Source of the DNA: CAIWHR01 sp963773195
GTDB lineage: Bacteria > Pseudomonadota > Gammaproteobacteria > Burkholderiales > Casimicrobiaceae
Direction: 5' to 3'
DNA length: 64,000 bases
NCBI GenBank assembly: GCA_963773195.1
Contig: CAVZAE010000001.1
Location: 25,729 to 89,728 of the forward strand
Below, piece by piece: positions 27,077 through 35,598 of the stretch. Made by a program: the position numbers and the translations under genes. Position 1 is the stretch's first letter. Every line of letters starts with the position of its first letter. The notes under the pieces were generated by a model. That model saw only the letters and a list, made by a program, of their open reading frames with translations, made no database searches and was not told the origin of the DNA.

Positions 27077-27294
27077 CGCCGCGCCGAGCGGACAACCGCG
27101 CAAATCCCTGTAGGCGAACAGGCCGGGCGGCTGCCGGGGCACGCCGACGCCGGTTCGTCGCCGCAAGGACTACGCCGCTTTCAGCGATTGCCCGATCCCG
27201 ATCCGTCGAGCCCATCGAGACAATAATCCTGCCCCCTTTTGGGTTTCGCAGGCGCGGCCGGTGCGCGCCAGCAACGTACACTCAGGAGATCGTG

Positions 27295-27816
27295 ATGAAT
27301 CGCAAATCGACTGTTCTCGCGGCATTCGTGGCCGCGGTACTCGCGTCGTCGGCGAGCGTGTTTGCGCAATCCCCCAATGCTCCCAATCCGCCCAGCCCGC
27401 CCGCGCCCGATATGAAGGGCAGCCCGCAGACGCCCAAGATGAACAGTGACTCGAAGGTGGAAGCGGACTATCGCGCCGCCCAGTCGGCTTGCAACGCTCA
27501 ACCGGCCGCAAACCGCGATCAATGCGTGCGCGATGCCAAGACCAAATACGATCAAGACCTTCGCTCCGGGCGAATGAACGACGGGACAAAGTCCGCGACC
27601 GGCAGCTCCTCGACCAGCGGCAACAGTGAGATGAGGCCCATGACCAACAGTAGTTCGGGCGGAGGCAACAGCGCGAGCGGTGGCGGCATGGCTGGCGACA
27701 ACGGCGGGCACAGCGGCGGCACCGGCGCCAGCGGTGGCGGCACATCCGGCGGCGACAACGGCGGCCACGGCGGCGGCACGAGTGGCGGATCGGGCGGAGG
27801 TACGGGTCCGAAATAA
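27295..27816 (+). CDS. Exported low-complexity Gly/Ser-rich protein
   Basis: 173 residues. Signal peptide to about residue 24 (SSASVFA). A middle section with two cysteines (SACNAQPAANRDQCVRDAKTKYDQDL) resembles small periplasmic proteins of betaproteobacteria. From about residue 118 the protein is glycine-rich with a repeated GGHxGGT pattern. A GGAGAT precedes the ATG. Function unknown. Confidence 0.65.
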   Translation: MNRKSTVLAAFVAAVLASSASVFAQSPNAPNPPSPPAPDMKGSPQTPKMNSDSKVEADYRAAQSACNAQPAANRDQCVRDAKTKYDQDLRSGRMNDGTKSATGSSSTSGNSEMRPMTNSSSGGGNSASGGGMAGDNGGHSGGTGASGGGTSGGDNGGHGGGTSGGSGGGTGPK

Positions 27817-27824
27817 TCGGCCGA

Positions 27825-28581
27825 ATGCATATCCTCGTCACTAACGACGACGGCATTTACAGTCCGGGGATCGTCGCACTTGCGGAGTCGCCGCGACGTT
27901 CGGCGCGGTCCGGGTCGTCGCGCCGCACGTCGAAATGTCATCGGCCGCGCATTCGATCACGTCCGCGCGGCCGCTGACCTACCGGCGGACGCCGTTCGCG
28001 GGCCCGGAGGCGGAAGCGTTCGCGTCAACGGCACCCCCGCCGACTGCGTCGCCCTCGGTCTTCCAGTGGAAGGACATCGAGGTCGTGTTGTCAGGCGTCA
28101 ATCTCGGAAGCAATCTCGGCAATTCGGTGTGGCCGTCCGGCAACGCTCGCCGCCGCGCGGCAGGCTGCGCTCATGGGCGTGCGCGGCATCGCCCTCAGCA
28201 CGTCGGCCAGCGGTGAGGAGGCTCGATTTCGCGACACTCGAGCCATGGGTCGCGTCGCGTGCTCCGGTTTCATTCTTCCGCTCCACGACGTGCCTCTGAT
28301 CAACGTCAACTTTCCGGCGTCAGGCGCCACGCGGCATGCGCTGGACGCGGCAGTCGGTGCGACACTACGACGGCCGCGTTGTGCCCGGGCGAGGACCCAT
28401 GGGGCGCAAGCACTTCTGGTTCACGGTGACGCCTGTCGAAGGCGTCGACGAGGGCACCGATCGGTGGGCCGTCGAGCAGGGCTACGTGTCGCTGACGCCG
28501 ATCCGGCTCGACCTCACGGACGAGCAGGCGCTGGCGCAATTCGAGGCGGCCGGCGCCACGAGGGATCCGGCAGCGGCCTAG
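27825..28581 (+). pseudogene. surE: 5'/3'-nucleotidase SurE, frame shattered by indels
   Basis: Clear SurE content spread over all three frames: MHILVTNDDGIYSPGIVALAE, then GAVRVVAPHVEMSSAAHSIT, VNGTPADCVALGL, DIEVVLSGVNLGSNLG, MGVRGIALST, FATLEPWVA, HDVPLINVNFP, and finally TRQSVRHYDGRVVPGRGPMG to the stop. At least six frame changes, all explicable by one- or two-base indels, while protein conservation in every piece is excellent. Intact SurE removes phosphate from nucleoside monophosphates at stationary phase. Total span matches the normal length of about 250 residues. Either a recent null allele or poor assembly. Confidence 0.86.
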
Positions 28582-29501
28582 CCGCTGCTATACGCCGAAG
28601 CGCGTGCACCGTTCCGCTGGGGGACGACGAGGCGGACACCTTCACGCATCGCCAGGCGAATGCGTGCCGCACCGCGCCCCGACTGTCTGGGCGCATAGAC
28701 TTCATCATCGAGGTGCACCGGAAAGCTGCCCGAAGCGAGCTCGAGGGTTGAACCGCGGATTGTCGTGAGCTCGTGTGGCCACGGCATGCCGGCTGCCTCC
28801 GCTTCGAGGCATTCGCGGAACATGTCGCGCTCGAACTCGCGCACCAGCACGACGTCGAAGTGCCGATCGGACGGATCGGCGGACATCGCGAGGTTCAGGT
28901 TGGGTCCGATGAGCGCGATGTTCATCACCTCGAATAGCACGAAGCGTCCGGAGCACGGGCGCCCGTCAATAAGCGCGTCCAGATCGATAGCGGGGCACCG
29001 CGCCAAGTGATCGATCGCGAGTCGCACCCCACGCTCGTGTCGTGCCGCCTTAACCTCGCGATGCTGGCTTCCGGAGCCGATCATCCGTGGAATCACACCG
29101 ATGCCGAACGACTCGACGAAATGGCGCGTGCCCCAAGGCCCCGACGCATCGCCGATATCGAACGGCCGCTCGGGCGCCGTTGCCCAACCGGCGATCTGCT
29201 CATGCAGCGTCAGGTCTGTGAGCCCCAGCGCCGTGCAAATGTTGTTCGCCGTGCCGAGCGGGAGGGGAGCGATCGGCGTCCGGCGTCGACGCATGAGCTT
29301 CGCCACCCTTGCGATGGTGCCGTCACCCCCCGCCGCGACGACGAGGTCGGCGGATTGCGCGAGGAAATTGCCAATGTGCGAATCCTTCGACGAGCGATAC
29401 CGGATCTCATGACCGTGCGCGCGCAGGAGCGCGAGCAGATGCTCGAGGCCCGGTTGCCGGCCGTCACCGGCCCTTGGATTGTGGATCAGCGCGACGCGCA
29501 T
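28578..29501 (-). CDS. Diacylglycerol/sphingosine kinase-family protein
   Basis: 307 residues from the ATG at 29501 (MRVALIHNPRAGDG); a longer frame starts near 29606. The catalytic domain is recognised by VVAAGGDGTIARVAKLM and PLPLGTANNIC, the nucleotide-binding signatures of YegS/DgkB/BmrU lipid kinases. C-terminal all-beta domain with FPVHLDDEVY. Phosphorylates a lipid alcohol; the substrate is not shown. Convergent with the surE frame (4-base overlap). Confidence 0.85.
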   Translation of the reverse strand: MRVALIHNPRAGDGRQPGLEHLLALLRAHGHEIRYRSSKDSHIGNFLAQSADLVVAAGGDGTIARVAKLMRRRRTPIAPLPLGTANNICTALGLTDLTLHEQIAGWATAPERPFDIGDASGPWGTRHFVESFGIGVIPRMIGSGSQHREVKAARHERGVRLAIDHLARCPAIDLDALIDGRPCSGRFVLFEVMNIALIGPNLNLAMSADPSDRHFDVVLVREFERDMFRECLEAEAAGMPWPHELTTIRGSTLELASGSFPVHLDDEVYAPRQSGRGAARIRLAMREGVRLVVPQRNGARASAYSSG

Positions 29502-29730
29502 CGCTGTTACGGCACCGGCTGTGCCGCCCGGGTTCGGATGCGGCGCATAGTGAGGGGACGGTGAGTTCGGCAGTGTCGGCGAAACCCTGATATTCGTGTC
29601 CGACATCGCCCCGTGGTATTCGGTCTCACGATTCCCCCTTCGATCGACGCGCCTTGATGCGCTAGGTTCGGTTGACAACCTCCCCGGACGCGCGCAGCAT
29701 CGACCGTGTCGCTTCGAGATGGAGGTCGCC

Positions 29731-29991
29731 ATGATCCGCAATGTTCTCATCGCGCTTGCGTCTGTCGCCTTCGCCGGTACGGCGCTCGCCGATTGTGACG
29801 CGTCCCACGCAGCAAAGCGCGAAATCACCGATGACCAGGCCCAGGCGACTCAGCCGGCGGTGAAGACTGCCGCGGCGGCGCCGGTGGCGAAGAAGAAACA
29901 GGTGGCCAGCGACAAGAGCAAACAGCCCGCGCGCAGCTCGGTCGCCCTCGCGCCCGAGAGCACGCCGCAGAGCGAAAAGCCGACGAACTAG
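29731..29991 (+). CDS. Small exported basic protein
   Basis: 86 residues with GGAGGT 5 bases before the ATG. Signal peptide MIRNVLIALASVAFAGTALA cleaved before DCDAS, then a Lys/Ala/Pro/Gln-rich tail without clear structure. No family recognised. It has its own strong terminator downstream, so it is a monocistronic gene. Confidence 0.62.
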   Translation: MIRNVLIALASVAFAGTALADCDASHAAKREITDDQAQATQPAVKTAAAAPVAKKKQVASDKSKQPARSSVALAPESTPQSEKPTN

Positions 29992-30014
29992 CATCAGAGC
30001 CGACTTCCCGAAAG

Positions 30015-30039
30015 AGCCCGCCCTGCGCGGGCTTTTTTA
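30015..30039 (+). terminator. Rho-independent terminator
   Basis: AGCCCGC-CCTGC-GCGGGCT followed by T6. A seven-pair GC-rich stem 24 bases after the stop of the small exported protein. Confidence 0.87.
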
Positions 30040-30139
30040 TTGGGCGCCCACGGGTTCCGCCACGAACCGCGAAACAACCGAAACAAATAGGGGCGTCGCT
30101 GAAATTCTGCGGTTGCCTTCGCGCGCTAGATTGGGCGCC

Positions 30140-30694
30140 ATGGATTCCGCAGCCCACACGTTGTCGATCGCGATCCGAGCCGCATCCGCAGACGATCTGC
30201 CGGCGGTCAAGACGCTCGTGCGCAGCGAGCACCTGAATCCCCTCGACCTCGACTGGCGGCGGTTCACCGTCGCGTTCGACGATTCGGGCCTCGTGGGCGC
30301 CGTCCAACTCCGCAAGCATTGGGACGGTTCGCGGGAGCTGAGCTCGCTCGTCGTACGGAGAGATGCACGGCACCACGGCGTTGCGTCACAACTGATCGAC
30401 GCGATGCTCTCGTGCGAAACGGCTCGCGTGTTCACCATCACACGCCCGGCCTACGCCGCCTTCTACGCCCGTTGGGGATTCCGCAGCATCGAGCCCGATG
30501 CAGCCCCGGCGTCGATCTGGCGGAACTACCTGTTCGGGCGCTACGCCGGCGGCATCCTGTCGTTGCTGGCGGGCCGTCGTCCGGCGAAGCTCGTCGTTCT
30601 GGACCGCTACGCCCGCGTTGCGCCGGCGCGCGACTGCCGCGGCCACACCCGGCCCCAGATTTCGGTGCACAGCCGGGGCGCCGCGATCTGCTGA
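30140..30694 (+). CDS. GNAT-family N-acetyltransferase
   Basis: 184 residues. The first 140 form a GNAT domain: IAIRAASADDLPAVKTLV, then the acetyl-CoA loop in VVRRDARHHGVASQLIDAML and the FYARWGFRSIE strand. The C-terminal 45 residues, after LFGRYAGGILSLLAG, are basic and do not belong to the fold. The acceptor is unknown. ATG at 30140; no clear operon partner. Confidence 0.8.
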   Translation: MDSAAHTLSIAIRAASADDLPAVKTLVRSEHLNPLDLDWRRFTVAFDDSGLVGAVQLRKHWDGSRELSSLVVRRDARHHGVASQLIDAMLSCETARVFTITRPAYAAFYARWGFRSIEPDAAPASIWRNYLFGRYAGGILSLLAGRRPAKLVVLDRYARVAPARDCRGHTRPQISVHSRGAAIC

Positions 30695-30744
30695 GGCGTC
30701 GCCATCGTCGTCCTTCCGTTTTTGGCGGTCCGCGAAGTGATCAC

Positions 30745-30773
30745 TTGACAACTAATATCTTACGATATATCTT
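30745..30773 (+). promoter_or_regulatory. Promoter with embedded palindromic operator (padR)
   Basis: TTGACA at 30745-30750 and TATCTT 17 bases later. The spacer holds the inverted repeat ATATC-TTAC-GATAT (30755-30768), and ATATCTT is repeated at 30767. This AT-rich patch lies just before padR, as expected for an autorepressor site. Confidence 0.55.
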
Positions 30774-30800
30774 GTGATGCATCGAACGACTGAAAGGACG

Positions 30801-31418
30801 ATGATGAGAGGAGCATTCGGCATGTTCACTGGCCGGCCGCACGGGTGCGCAGGCCGCCACGTCCAACGGCGAGGCTTCGGCATCTTCTTCGACGGCGCCT
30901 TCGATCGCGGCGACGTGCGATGGCATGGTTTTCGTTCGGGGCGGAAGCTGGGCAGCGACGATCTGCAGCTGCTCATTCTTGCGCTGCTGGCCGAGAAACC
31001 GGCCCACGGGTACGAGATCATCAAGGCGCTAGGCGAGCGTTCCGGCGGTTTCTACAGCCCGAGTCCGGGCATGGTGTATCCCGCCCTCACCTATCTCGAG
31101 GAAATCGACTACGCGTCGGTCGAAGCCGAGGGCACTCGCAAGCTCTATCGAATCACTGACGCCGGCCGCGCTCATCTCGAGCAGAATCGCGAGGTCGCCG
31201 ACAACCTTCTGCGCCAGCTCAAATGGCTCGGCGAGAAGATGGCAAACGTGCGGCGCGCGTTCGCGGGCGACGACTCGCATGCCGAGACGCCCGAACTCCG
31301 CGCTGCGCGCGGGGAGCTCCGTGCAGCGATCGTCGAAAAATGGGGCAGCGCCGACGAGGAACAGCGGCGCGTCGCGGACATCCTGCAGAAGGCGGCGGAC
31401 TCGATTCGAGGCAAGTGA
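30801..31418 (+). CDS. PadR-family transcriptional regulator
   Basis: About 205 residues. ATG at 30801 preceded by GAAAGGA; earlier in-frame starts lie inside the operator region. A 55-residue N-terminal extension rich in Gly/Arg/His comes before the PadR winged helix (DLQLLILALLAEKPAHGYEIIKAL, FYSPSPGMVYPALTYLEE), followed by a C-terminal dimerisation helix. Such long forms resemble YqjI, which senses metal through a His-rich head. No transporter lies alongside to suggest a target. Confidence 0.88.
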   Translation: MMRGAFGMFTGRPHGCAGRHVQRRGFGIFFDGAFDRGDVRWHGFRSGRKLGSDDLQLLILALLAEKPAHGYEIIKALGERSGGFYSPSPGMVYPALTYLEEIDYASVEAEGTRKLYRITDAGRAHLEQNREVADNLLRQLKWLGEKMANVRRAFAGDDSHAETPELRAARGELRAAIVEKWGSADEEQRRVADILQKAADSIRGK

Positions 31419-31426
31419 GCAACTGA

Positions 31427-31459
31427 CGGTGGAGCGCCCCTGCCCGGAGCGCTCCACCG
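31427..31459. terminator. Bidirectional hairpin between padR and the thiol dioxygenase gene
   Basis: CGGTGGAGCGC and GCGCTCCACCG form a perfect 11-pair stem between two convergent genes. There is no clear T-run, but the position suits a shared transcription barrier. Confidence 0.48.
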
Positions 31460-31477
31460 GAGCAGCACGAACGCGTC

Positions 31478-32047
31478 TCAGCTTTCGTTGTGGGCCAACT
31501 GGACCCGCCGACGCGTTCGGGCGTCGACATCATACGTATTGAAGTCGCTCATCATGCGCCCGTAAAGGTGCAGGCTGATCGCGCGCGGACGTTCGGTCGG
31601 CACGCCGGTGACGTGAATGTGGTCCGGATTCGGCACGAAGCTCGTGACGGCGCCGCGCCCTAGCAGGATGACACCGCCGCGCAAGAGCTCGATTCCGGTA
31701 TCGGCGCCGCGATCGGGCGACACGCGGACGTAGCTGCGCTCCTCGAGCACGCCCTCGACAACGCCAACGACGCCCCACGTCCCGTGATCGTGCACCGGCG
31801 TCCACTGGCCAGGGAGCCAGACCAGCGAATACAGCGAAAGACCCACGTCCGGCGCGTCGTGGATCAGATTCCGGGTGTAACCGGCGGGATCGCTTCGATA
31901 GTGCCGAGGCTCGAGGAAGTCTTCTGCCCGGCTGACGAGGTCGAGCATCAGCGGGGCCAGCGCGAGCACGCAATCGGCCGGCTCGGGCCGGCGGCAGGTG
32001 CGTTCCGCGGCGCTGGCGATGAACGCGTCGAGGGCGAGGCGGCTCAT
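31478..32047 (-). CDS. Cysteine dioxygenase-like cupin
   Basis: 189 residues from the ATG at 32047. Cupin of the thiol-dioxygenase family: iron-binding His pair in WTPVHDHGTWGVVGVVEG, with the third His near HVTGVPTERPRAISLHLYG. Oxidises cysteine or a related thiol such as 3-mercaptopropionate to the sulfinate; the substrate cannot be chosen from sequence alone. Last gene of the long minus-strand run that starts at xoxF, next to glutathione-dependent formaldehyde genes, so a thiol substrate fits the context. Confidence 0.8.
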   Translation of the reverse strand: MSRLALDAFIASAAERTCRRPEPADCVLALAPLMLDLVSRAEDFLEPRHYRSDPAGYTRNLIHDAPDVGLSLYSLVWLPGQWTPVHDHGTWGVVGVVEGVLEERSYVRVSPDRGADTGIELLRGGVILLGRGAVTSFVPNPDHIHVTGVPTERPRAISLHLYGRMMSDFNTYDVDARTRRRVQLAHNES

Positions 32048-32075
32048 GGTCGCGATCCGCGCAGTCGGTCCTATA

Positions 32076-32730
32076 TTACGTGCTGGACAGATGCCCGGTC
32101 TTGATCCAGGCAATCGTTTCCTGCTCGGCGAAGGGGGCGTGCTCGCTCATGGATGGACTGCGCAGCCATGTACCGTGCGGGTACGTTCCATGCTCGTCCT
32201 TCAATTCTCCCGACAGGACGAAGATCTCCTCCCCTCCGGGATGACGATGGGAGCGTGCGCGCCGCTCCGGCTCTCCATTTCATCAACGCGACGCGCTCGC
32301 CGGCAAACCGATGCAGCGGGATAGCCTCGATCCCCGCCTCGTCGGCCAGCCAGGTCGCGGCGGACGTGTCGACGCATACCTGCGCGCCGTCGTCGGGCAG
32401 GAACTGATGCAACTTGACCAGCAGCGTGCAGCCCTCTTTGCTGAAGGGGGCGTGGCCCGACCCGGGCGCATTTCGAAAGTACGTTCCCGCGCCGAAGTCG
32501 CCATGCTCGTCCGAAAACGTGCCCTCGAGCACCAGGATCTCTTCACCCAACGGATGCCCGTGACGCTGGAACGAAGCCCCCGGGTCGTAGCGCACGATGC
32601 TGGTGGCATGACCTCGTTCGGCTTCTTCGCGTGCCAGCGGCTTTCGCCAGACCCCCGGGCGGGGACTGGGTTGCCATGGAAGATCGCGCGTGCGGATCAC
32701 CACCCGCCGGCTGAAATCCATGTTGAGCAT
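32076..32730 (-). pseudogene. Double-cupin (ChrR-like) protein, frame broken once
   Basis: First cupin intact from the start near 32730: FQRHGHPLGEEILVLEGTFSDEHG and GSGHAPFSKEGC. The second cupin begins ALMKWRAGA and then leaves frame; one base over, the sequence continues HRHPGGEEIFVLSGELKDEHG and WLRSPSMSEHAPF to a stop at 32076. The length is a multiple of three plus one, so one extra base near 32256 explains it. Two-cupin proteins of this kind resemble the metal-binding half of the anti-sigma factor ChrR. Placed between fghA and the thiol dioxygenase gene. Confidence 0.7.
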
Positions 32731-32749
32731 CGCAGTCACCGAGGCGCCC

Positions 32750-33589
32750 TCACAAATGCCGCGCATGAAACCGCAGGTGATCGTCCACAAAGCTCGCAAT
32801 GAAGAAGTAGCTGTGGTCGTAGCCTTCCTGCATCCGGAGCTCGAGCGGGACACTGCGTTCGCCGCACGCCGCTTTCAACAGCTCCGGCTTGAGCTGGGTC
32901 TCGAGAAACTGATCGCTGCTTCCCTGATCGACCAGGATTGGCGGACCCTTCCAGCCGCGGTCCTCGATCAACGCTGTCGCGTCGTATTCCCGCCAGTTCG
33001 CACGATCGTGGCCCAGGTAGCCGGCCAAGGCCTTCTCTCCCCACGGGCAGCGCATCGGTGAGGAAATCGGTGCGAACGCCGAAACCGACTTGTAGGCTCC
33101 GGGATTCTTGAGTGCGATTGTCAACGCGCCGTGCCCGCCCATCGAATGCCCGAAGATGCCGGCACGCGACGGATCGACCGGAAACGCCGCGACGACCGCC
33201 GCGGGCAGTTCCCCGACTACGTACGAGTACATTCGATAGCCCTTCGACCACGGGGCCGCGGTGGCGTCGACGTAGAAGCCCGCGCCCACGCCGAAATCGT
33301 AGTTGTCGGCGTCGCCGGGAAGGTTGAGGCCCCGAGGGCTCGTATCCGGTATCACGAGCGCGATGCCAAGCTCACTTGCAACGCGCTGGGCGCCTGCCTT
33401 GATGACGAAATTCTCCTCGGTGCAGGTCAGTCCCGAGAGCCAATAAAGTAGCGGGACCCGCTGCGCGCCTGCCTGCGGCGGCATGAAGACGGCGAACCGC
33501 ATCCTGCATCCGGTTTCCGCCGACTCGTGAGCGTACGTACCCTGCACGCCGCCGAAACAGCGGTTCTGTGAGACTGTCGTGATCGTCAT
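32750..33589 (-). CDS. fghA: S-formylglutathione hydrolase
   Basis: 279 residues, the usual length. Alpha/beta-hydrolase of the esterase D type: YWLSGLTCTEENF, nucleophile elbow GHSMGGHGAL, catalytic Asp in VDQGSSDQFL and His near QEGYDHSYFF. Releases formate and glutathione from S-formylglutathione, the last step of glutathione-dependent formaldehyde oxidation. It follows gfa and frmA on the same strand, completing the pathway. Confidence 0.96.
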   Translation of the reverse strand: MTITTVSQNRCFGGVQGTYAHESAETGCRMRFAVFMPPQAGAQRVPLLYWLSGLTCTEENFVIKAGAQRVASELGIALVIPDTSPRGLNLPGDADNYDFGVGAGFYVDATAAPWSKGYRMYSYVVGELPAAVVAAFPVDPSRAGIFGHSMGGHGALTIALKNPGAYKSVSAFAPISSPMRCPWGEKALAGYLGHDRANWREYDATALIEDRGWKGPPILVDQGSSDQFLETQLKPELLKAACGERSVPLELRMQEGYDHSYFFIASFVDDHLRFHARHL

Positions 33590-33740
33590 GGTGCGAGCCG
33601 CACGGTCGATTTGCGGACAGTGGACCGAACGAAGCGATCCTGCACGTCGCGACAGGCTTCCCGGGTTGGCCCGGCTTGCCCGTCGCGACCGCGACGCGGG
33701 CCCCGAGAGGACCGCGTCGCGATCGGCCTTTCAACCACCG

Positions 33741-34316
33741 TCAAGCCTTGACGGTCACGCCCTTCTGCTTCGCCGCATGCGTGGCGATGAGATCCATGAT
33801 CGGCGGCGACAGGCAATCGTAGGGCTCGAGGCCGATCTCCTTCAGGCGAGCCCGGACTGCCCCCATGTTGGCAGGGTTGGCGCCGGATTCGATGATCGAC
33901 GAGACGAAGGCAGCGAATTCCGCCGGCGCCCAGCCCGAGTCCGGCGACAGCTCGGTATGAAAGAAGTCGAAGCCGTAGAGCGGGTGATTCGTGTTGTCGA
34001 TGCGCCCGTACATGTGGACGCCGCAGTCCTTGCAGGCGTACCGCTTGATGGCCGCGTTCGAATCCACGACCTTGAGCTTGCTCTCGTTCGCCGTCACCTT
34101 GAGATTGGCGGTGGGCGTGACCGCGATCTGCGAGAACAGCGCATTGCCGGGCTTCCAGCATTTCGTACAGCCGCACACGTGATTGAACGCGGCCTGGCCC
34201 TTGATGGAAACCGTCACCTTGTTGTCCGCGCACTTGCATTGCAGCGTGCCCCCGGCGAAGTTCGGAGCGGCAGGCTTGAGGCCGTTGTCGACGGATGGAT
34301 GGATAGCGAGTGCCAT
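33741..34316 (-). CDS. gfa: Glutathione-dependent formaldehyde-activating enzyme
   Basis: 191 residues. Zinc-binding cysteines are visible in LQCKCADNK, HVCGCTKCW and YACKDCGVHMYG, the Gfa pattern. Speeds condensation of formaldehyde with glutathione to S-hydroxymethylglutathione. ATG at 34316 with a GAGGAGAG ribosome site. Located between frmA and fghA, so all three steps of the pathway are adjacent. Confidence 0.94.
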   Translation of the reverse strand: MALAIHPSVDNGLKPAAPNFAGGTLQCKCADNKVTVSIKGQAAFNHVCGCTKCWKPGNALFSQIAVTPTANLKVTANESKLKVVDSNAAIKRYACKDCGVHMYGRIDNTNHPLYGFDFFHTELSPDSGWAPAEFAAFVSSIIESGANPANMGAVRARLKEIGLEPYDCLSPPIMDLIATHAAKQKGVTVKA

Positions 34317-34437
34317 GGTCAATTCTCTCCTCGTTGAAATCCCACCGCCGAACCGTCGGCGGTTCACTTGCGTCGCGATTCCCGACCCCGCGCCTCGGGG
34401 CGCGACCGTTGGCAATCGCGACGATAACCAAGCGGCG

Positions 34438-35547
34438 TCAGTAGGCGACGACCGCCCGAATCGATTTGCCTGCGTGCATGAGATCGAATCCCTCGTTGAT
34501 CCGGTCGAGCGGCAGCACGTGCGTGATGAGGTCGTCGATGTTGATCTTGCCGTCCATGTACCAATCGACGATCTTCGGCACGTCGGTGCGGCCCCGGGCA
34601 CCACCAAAGGCGGTTCCTTTCCATACCCGGCCGGTGACCAGCTGGAAGGGCCGCGTCTTGATTTCCTGACCGGCCCCGGCCACGCCGATGATGACCGAGA
34701 CGCCCCAGCCGCGATGACAGCACTCGAGCGCCTGGCGCATCAGCTCGACACTCCCGACGCATTCGAAGCTGTAGTCCGCGCCGCCCTTCGTGAGCTCCAC
34801 CAGATGGGCCACCAGATCGCCCTTCACGTCCTTCGGATTGACGAAGTGAGTCAACCCGAACTTTCGCGCGAGCGCCTCGCGCGCCGGATTGAGATCGACG
34901 CCGATGATCATGTTCGCGCCCGCCATGCGGGCACCCTGAACGACGTTGAGCCCGATGCCGCCCAGCCCGAACACCACGACGTTGGAACCCGGTTCCACCT
35001 TCGCGGTGTTGATCACGGCCCCGATGCCGGTCGTAACGCCGCAGCCGATGTAGCAGACCTTGTCGAACGGCGCATCCTCGCGGATCTTGGCCACCGCAAT
35101 CTCGGGCAGCACCGTGAAATTCGCGAACGTCGAGCACCCCATGTAGTGATAGAGCGGCTTGCCATTGAGCGAGAATCGGCTCGTGCCGTCCGGCATCACG
35201 CCCTTCCCCTGCGTCGCCCGGATCGCCGTGCAGAGATTGGTCTTGCGCGACAGGCATGACTTGCATTGCCGGCATTCCGGCGTGTAGAGCGGAATGACGT
35301 GATCACCTTTCTTGACCGTCGTGACCCCCGGACCCACGTCGACGATCACGCCCGCGCCTTCGTGACCCAGGATCGATGGGAACAGGCCCTCCGGATCTCC
35401 TCCGGAACGCGTGAACTCGTCGGTGTGGCAAATGCCGGTGGCCTTGATCTCGACCAGGACCTCCCCGGCCTTCGGCCCATCGAGCTGCACTTTCTCGATG
35501 ACCAGCGGCGCCCCGGCTTGATGAGCGACAGCGGCACGAACATCCAT
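34438..35547 (-). CDS. frmA: S-(hydroxymethyl)glutathione dehydrogenase (class III ADH)
   Basis: 369 residues. Catalytic zinc ligands in GICHTDEFTRSGGDPEG and GHEGAGVIVDVGPGV; the structural zinc loop is CRQCKSCLSRKTNLC; NAD-binding GLGGIGLNVVQGA. Oxidises S-hydroxymethylglutathione to S-formylglutathione with NAD+, also called AdhC or FlhA. A GGGGAGG lies just before the ATG. Upstream neighbour is the SoxYZ-like carrier of the xox block, tying formaldehyde removal to the alcohol dehydrogenase. Confidence 0.96.
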   Translation of the reverse strand: MDVRAAVAHQAGAPLVIEKVQLDGPKAGEVLVEIKATGICHTDEFTRSGGDPEGLFPSILGHEGAGVIVDVGPGVTTVKKGDHVIPLYTPECRQCKSCLSRKTNLCTAIRATQGKGVMPDGTSRFSLNGKPLYHYMGCSTFANFTVLPEIAVAKIREDAPFDKVCYIGCGVTTGIGAVINTAKVEPGSNVVVFGLGGIGLNVVQGARMAGANMIIGVDLNPAREALARKFGLTHFVNPKDVKGDLVAHLVELTKGGADYSFECVGSVELMRQALECCHRGWGVSVIIGVAGAGQEIKTRPFQLVTGRVWKGTAFGGARGRTDVPKIVDWYMDGKINIDDLITHVLPLDRINEGFDLMHAGKSIRAVVAY

Positions 35548-35598
35548 GAAGTCCTCCCCTGGTCGATGGAAACGAGAACGCGGCGATGCCGTGCTGAT

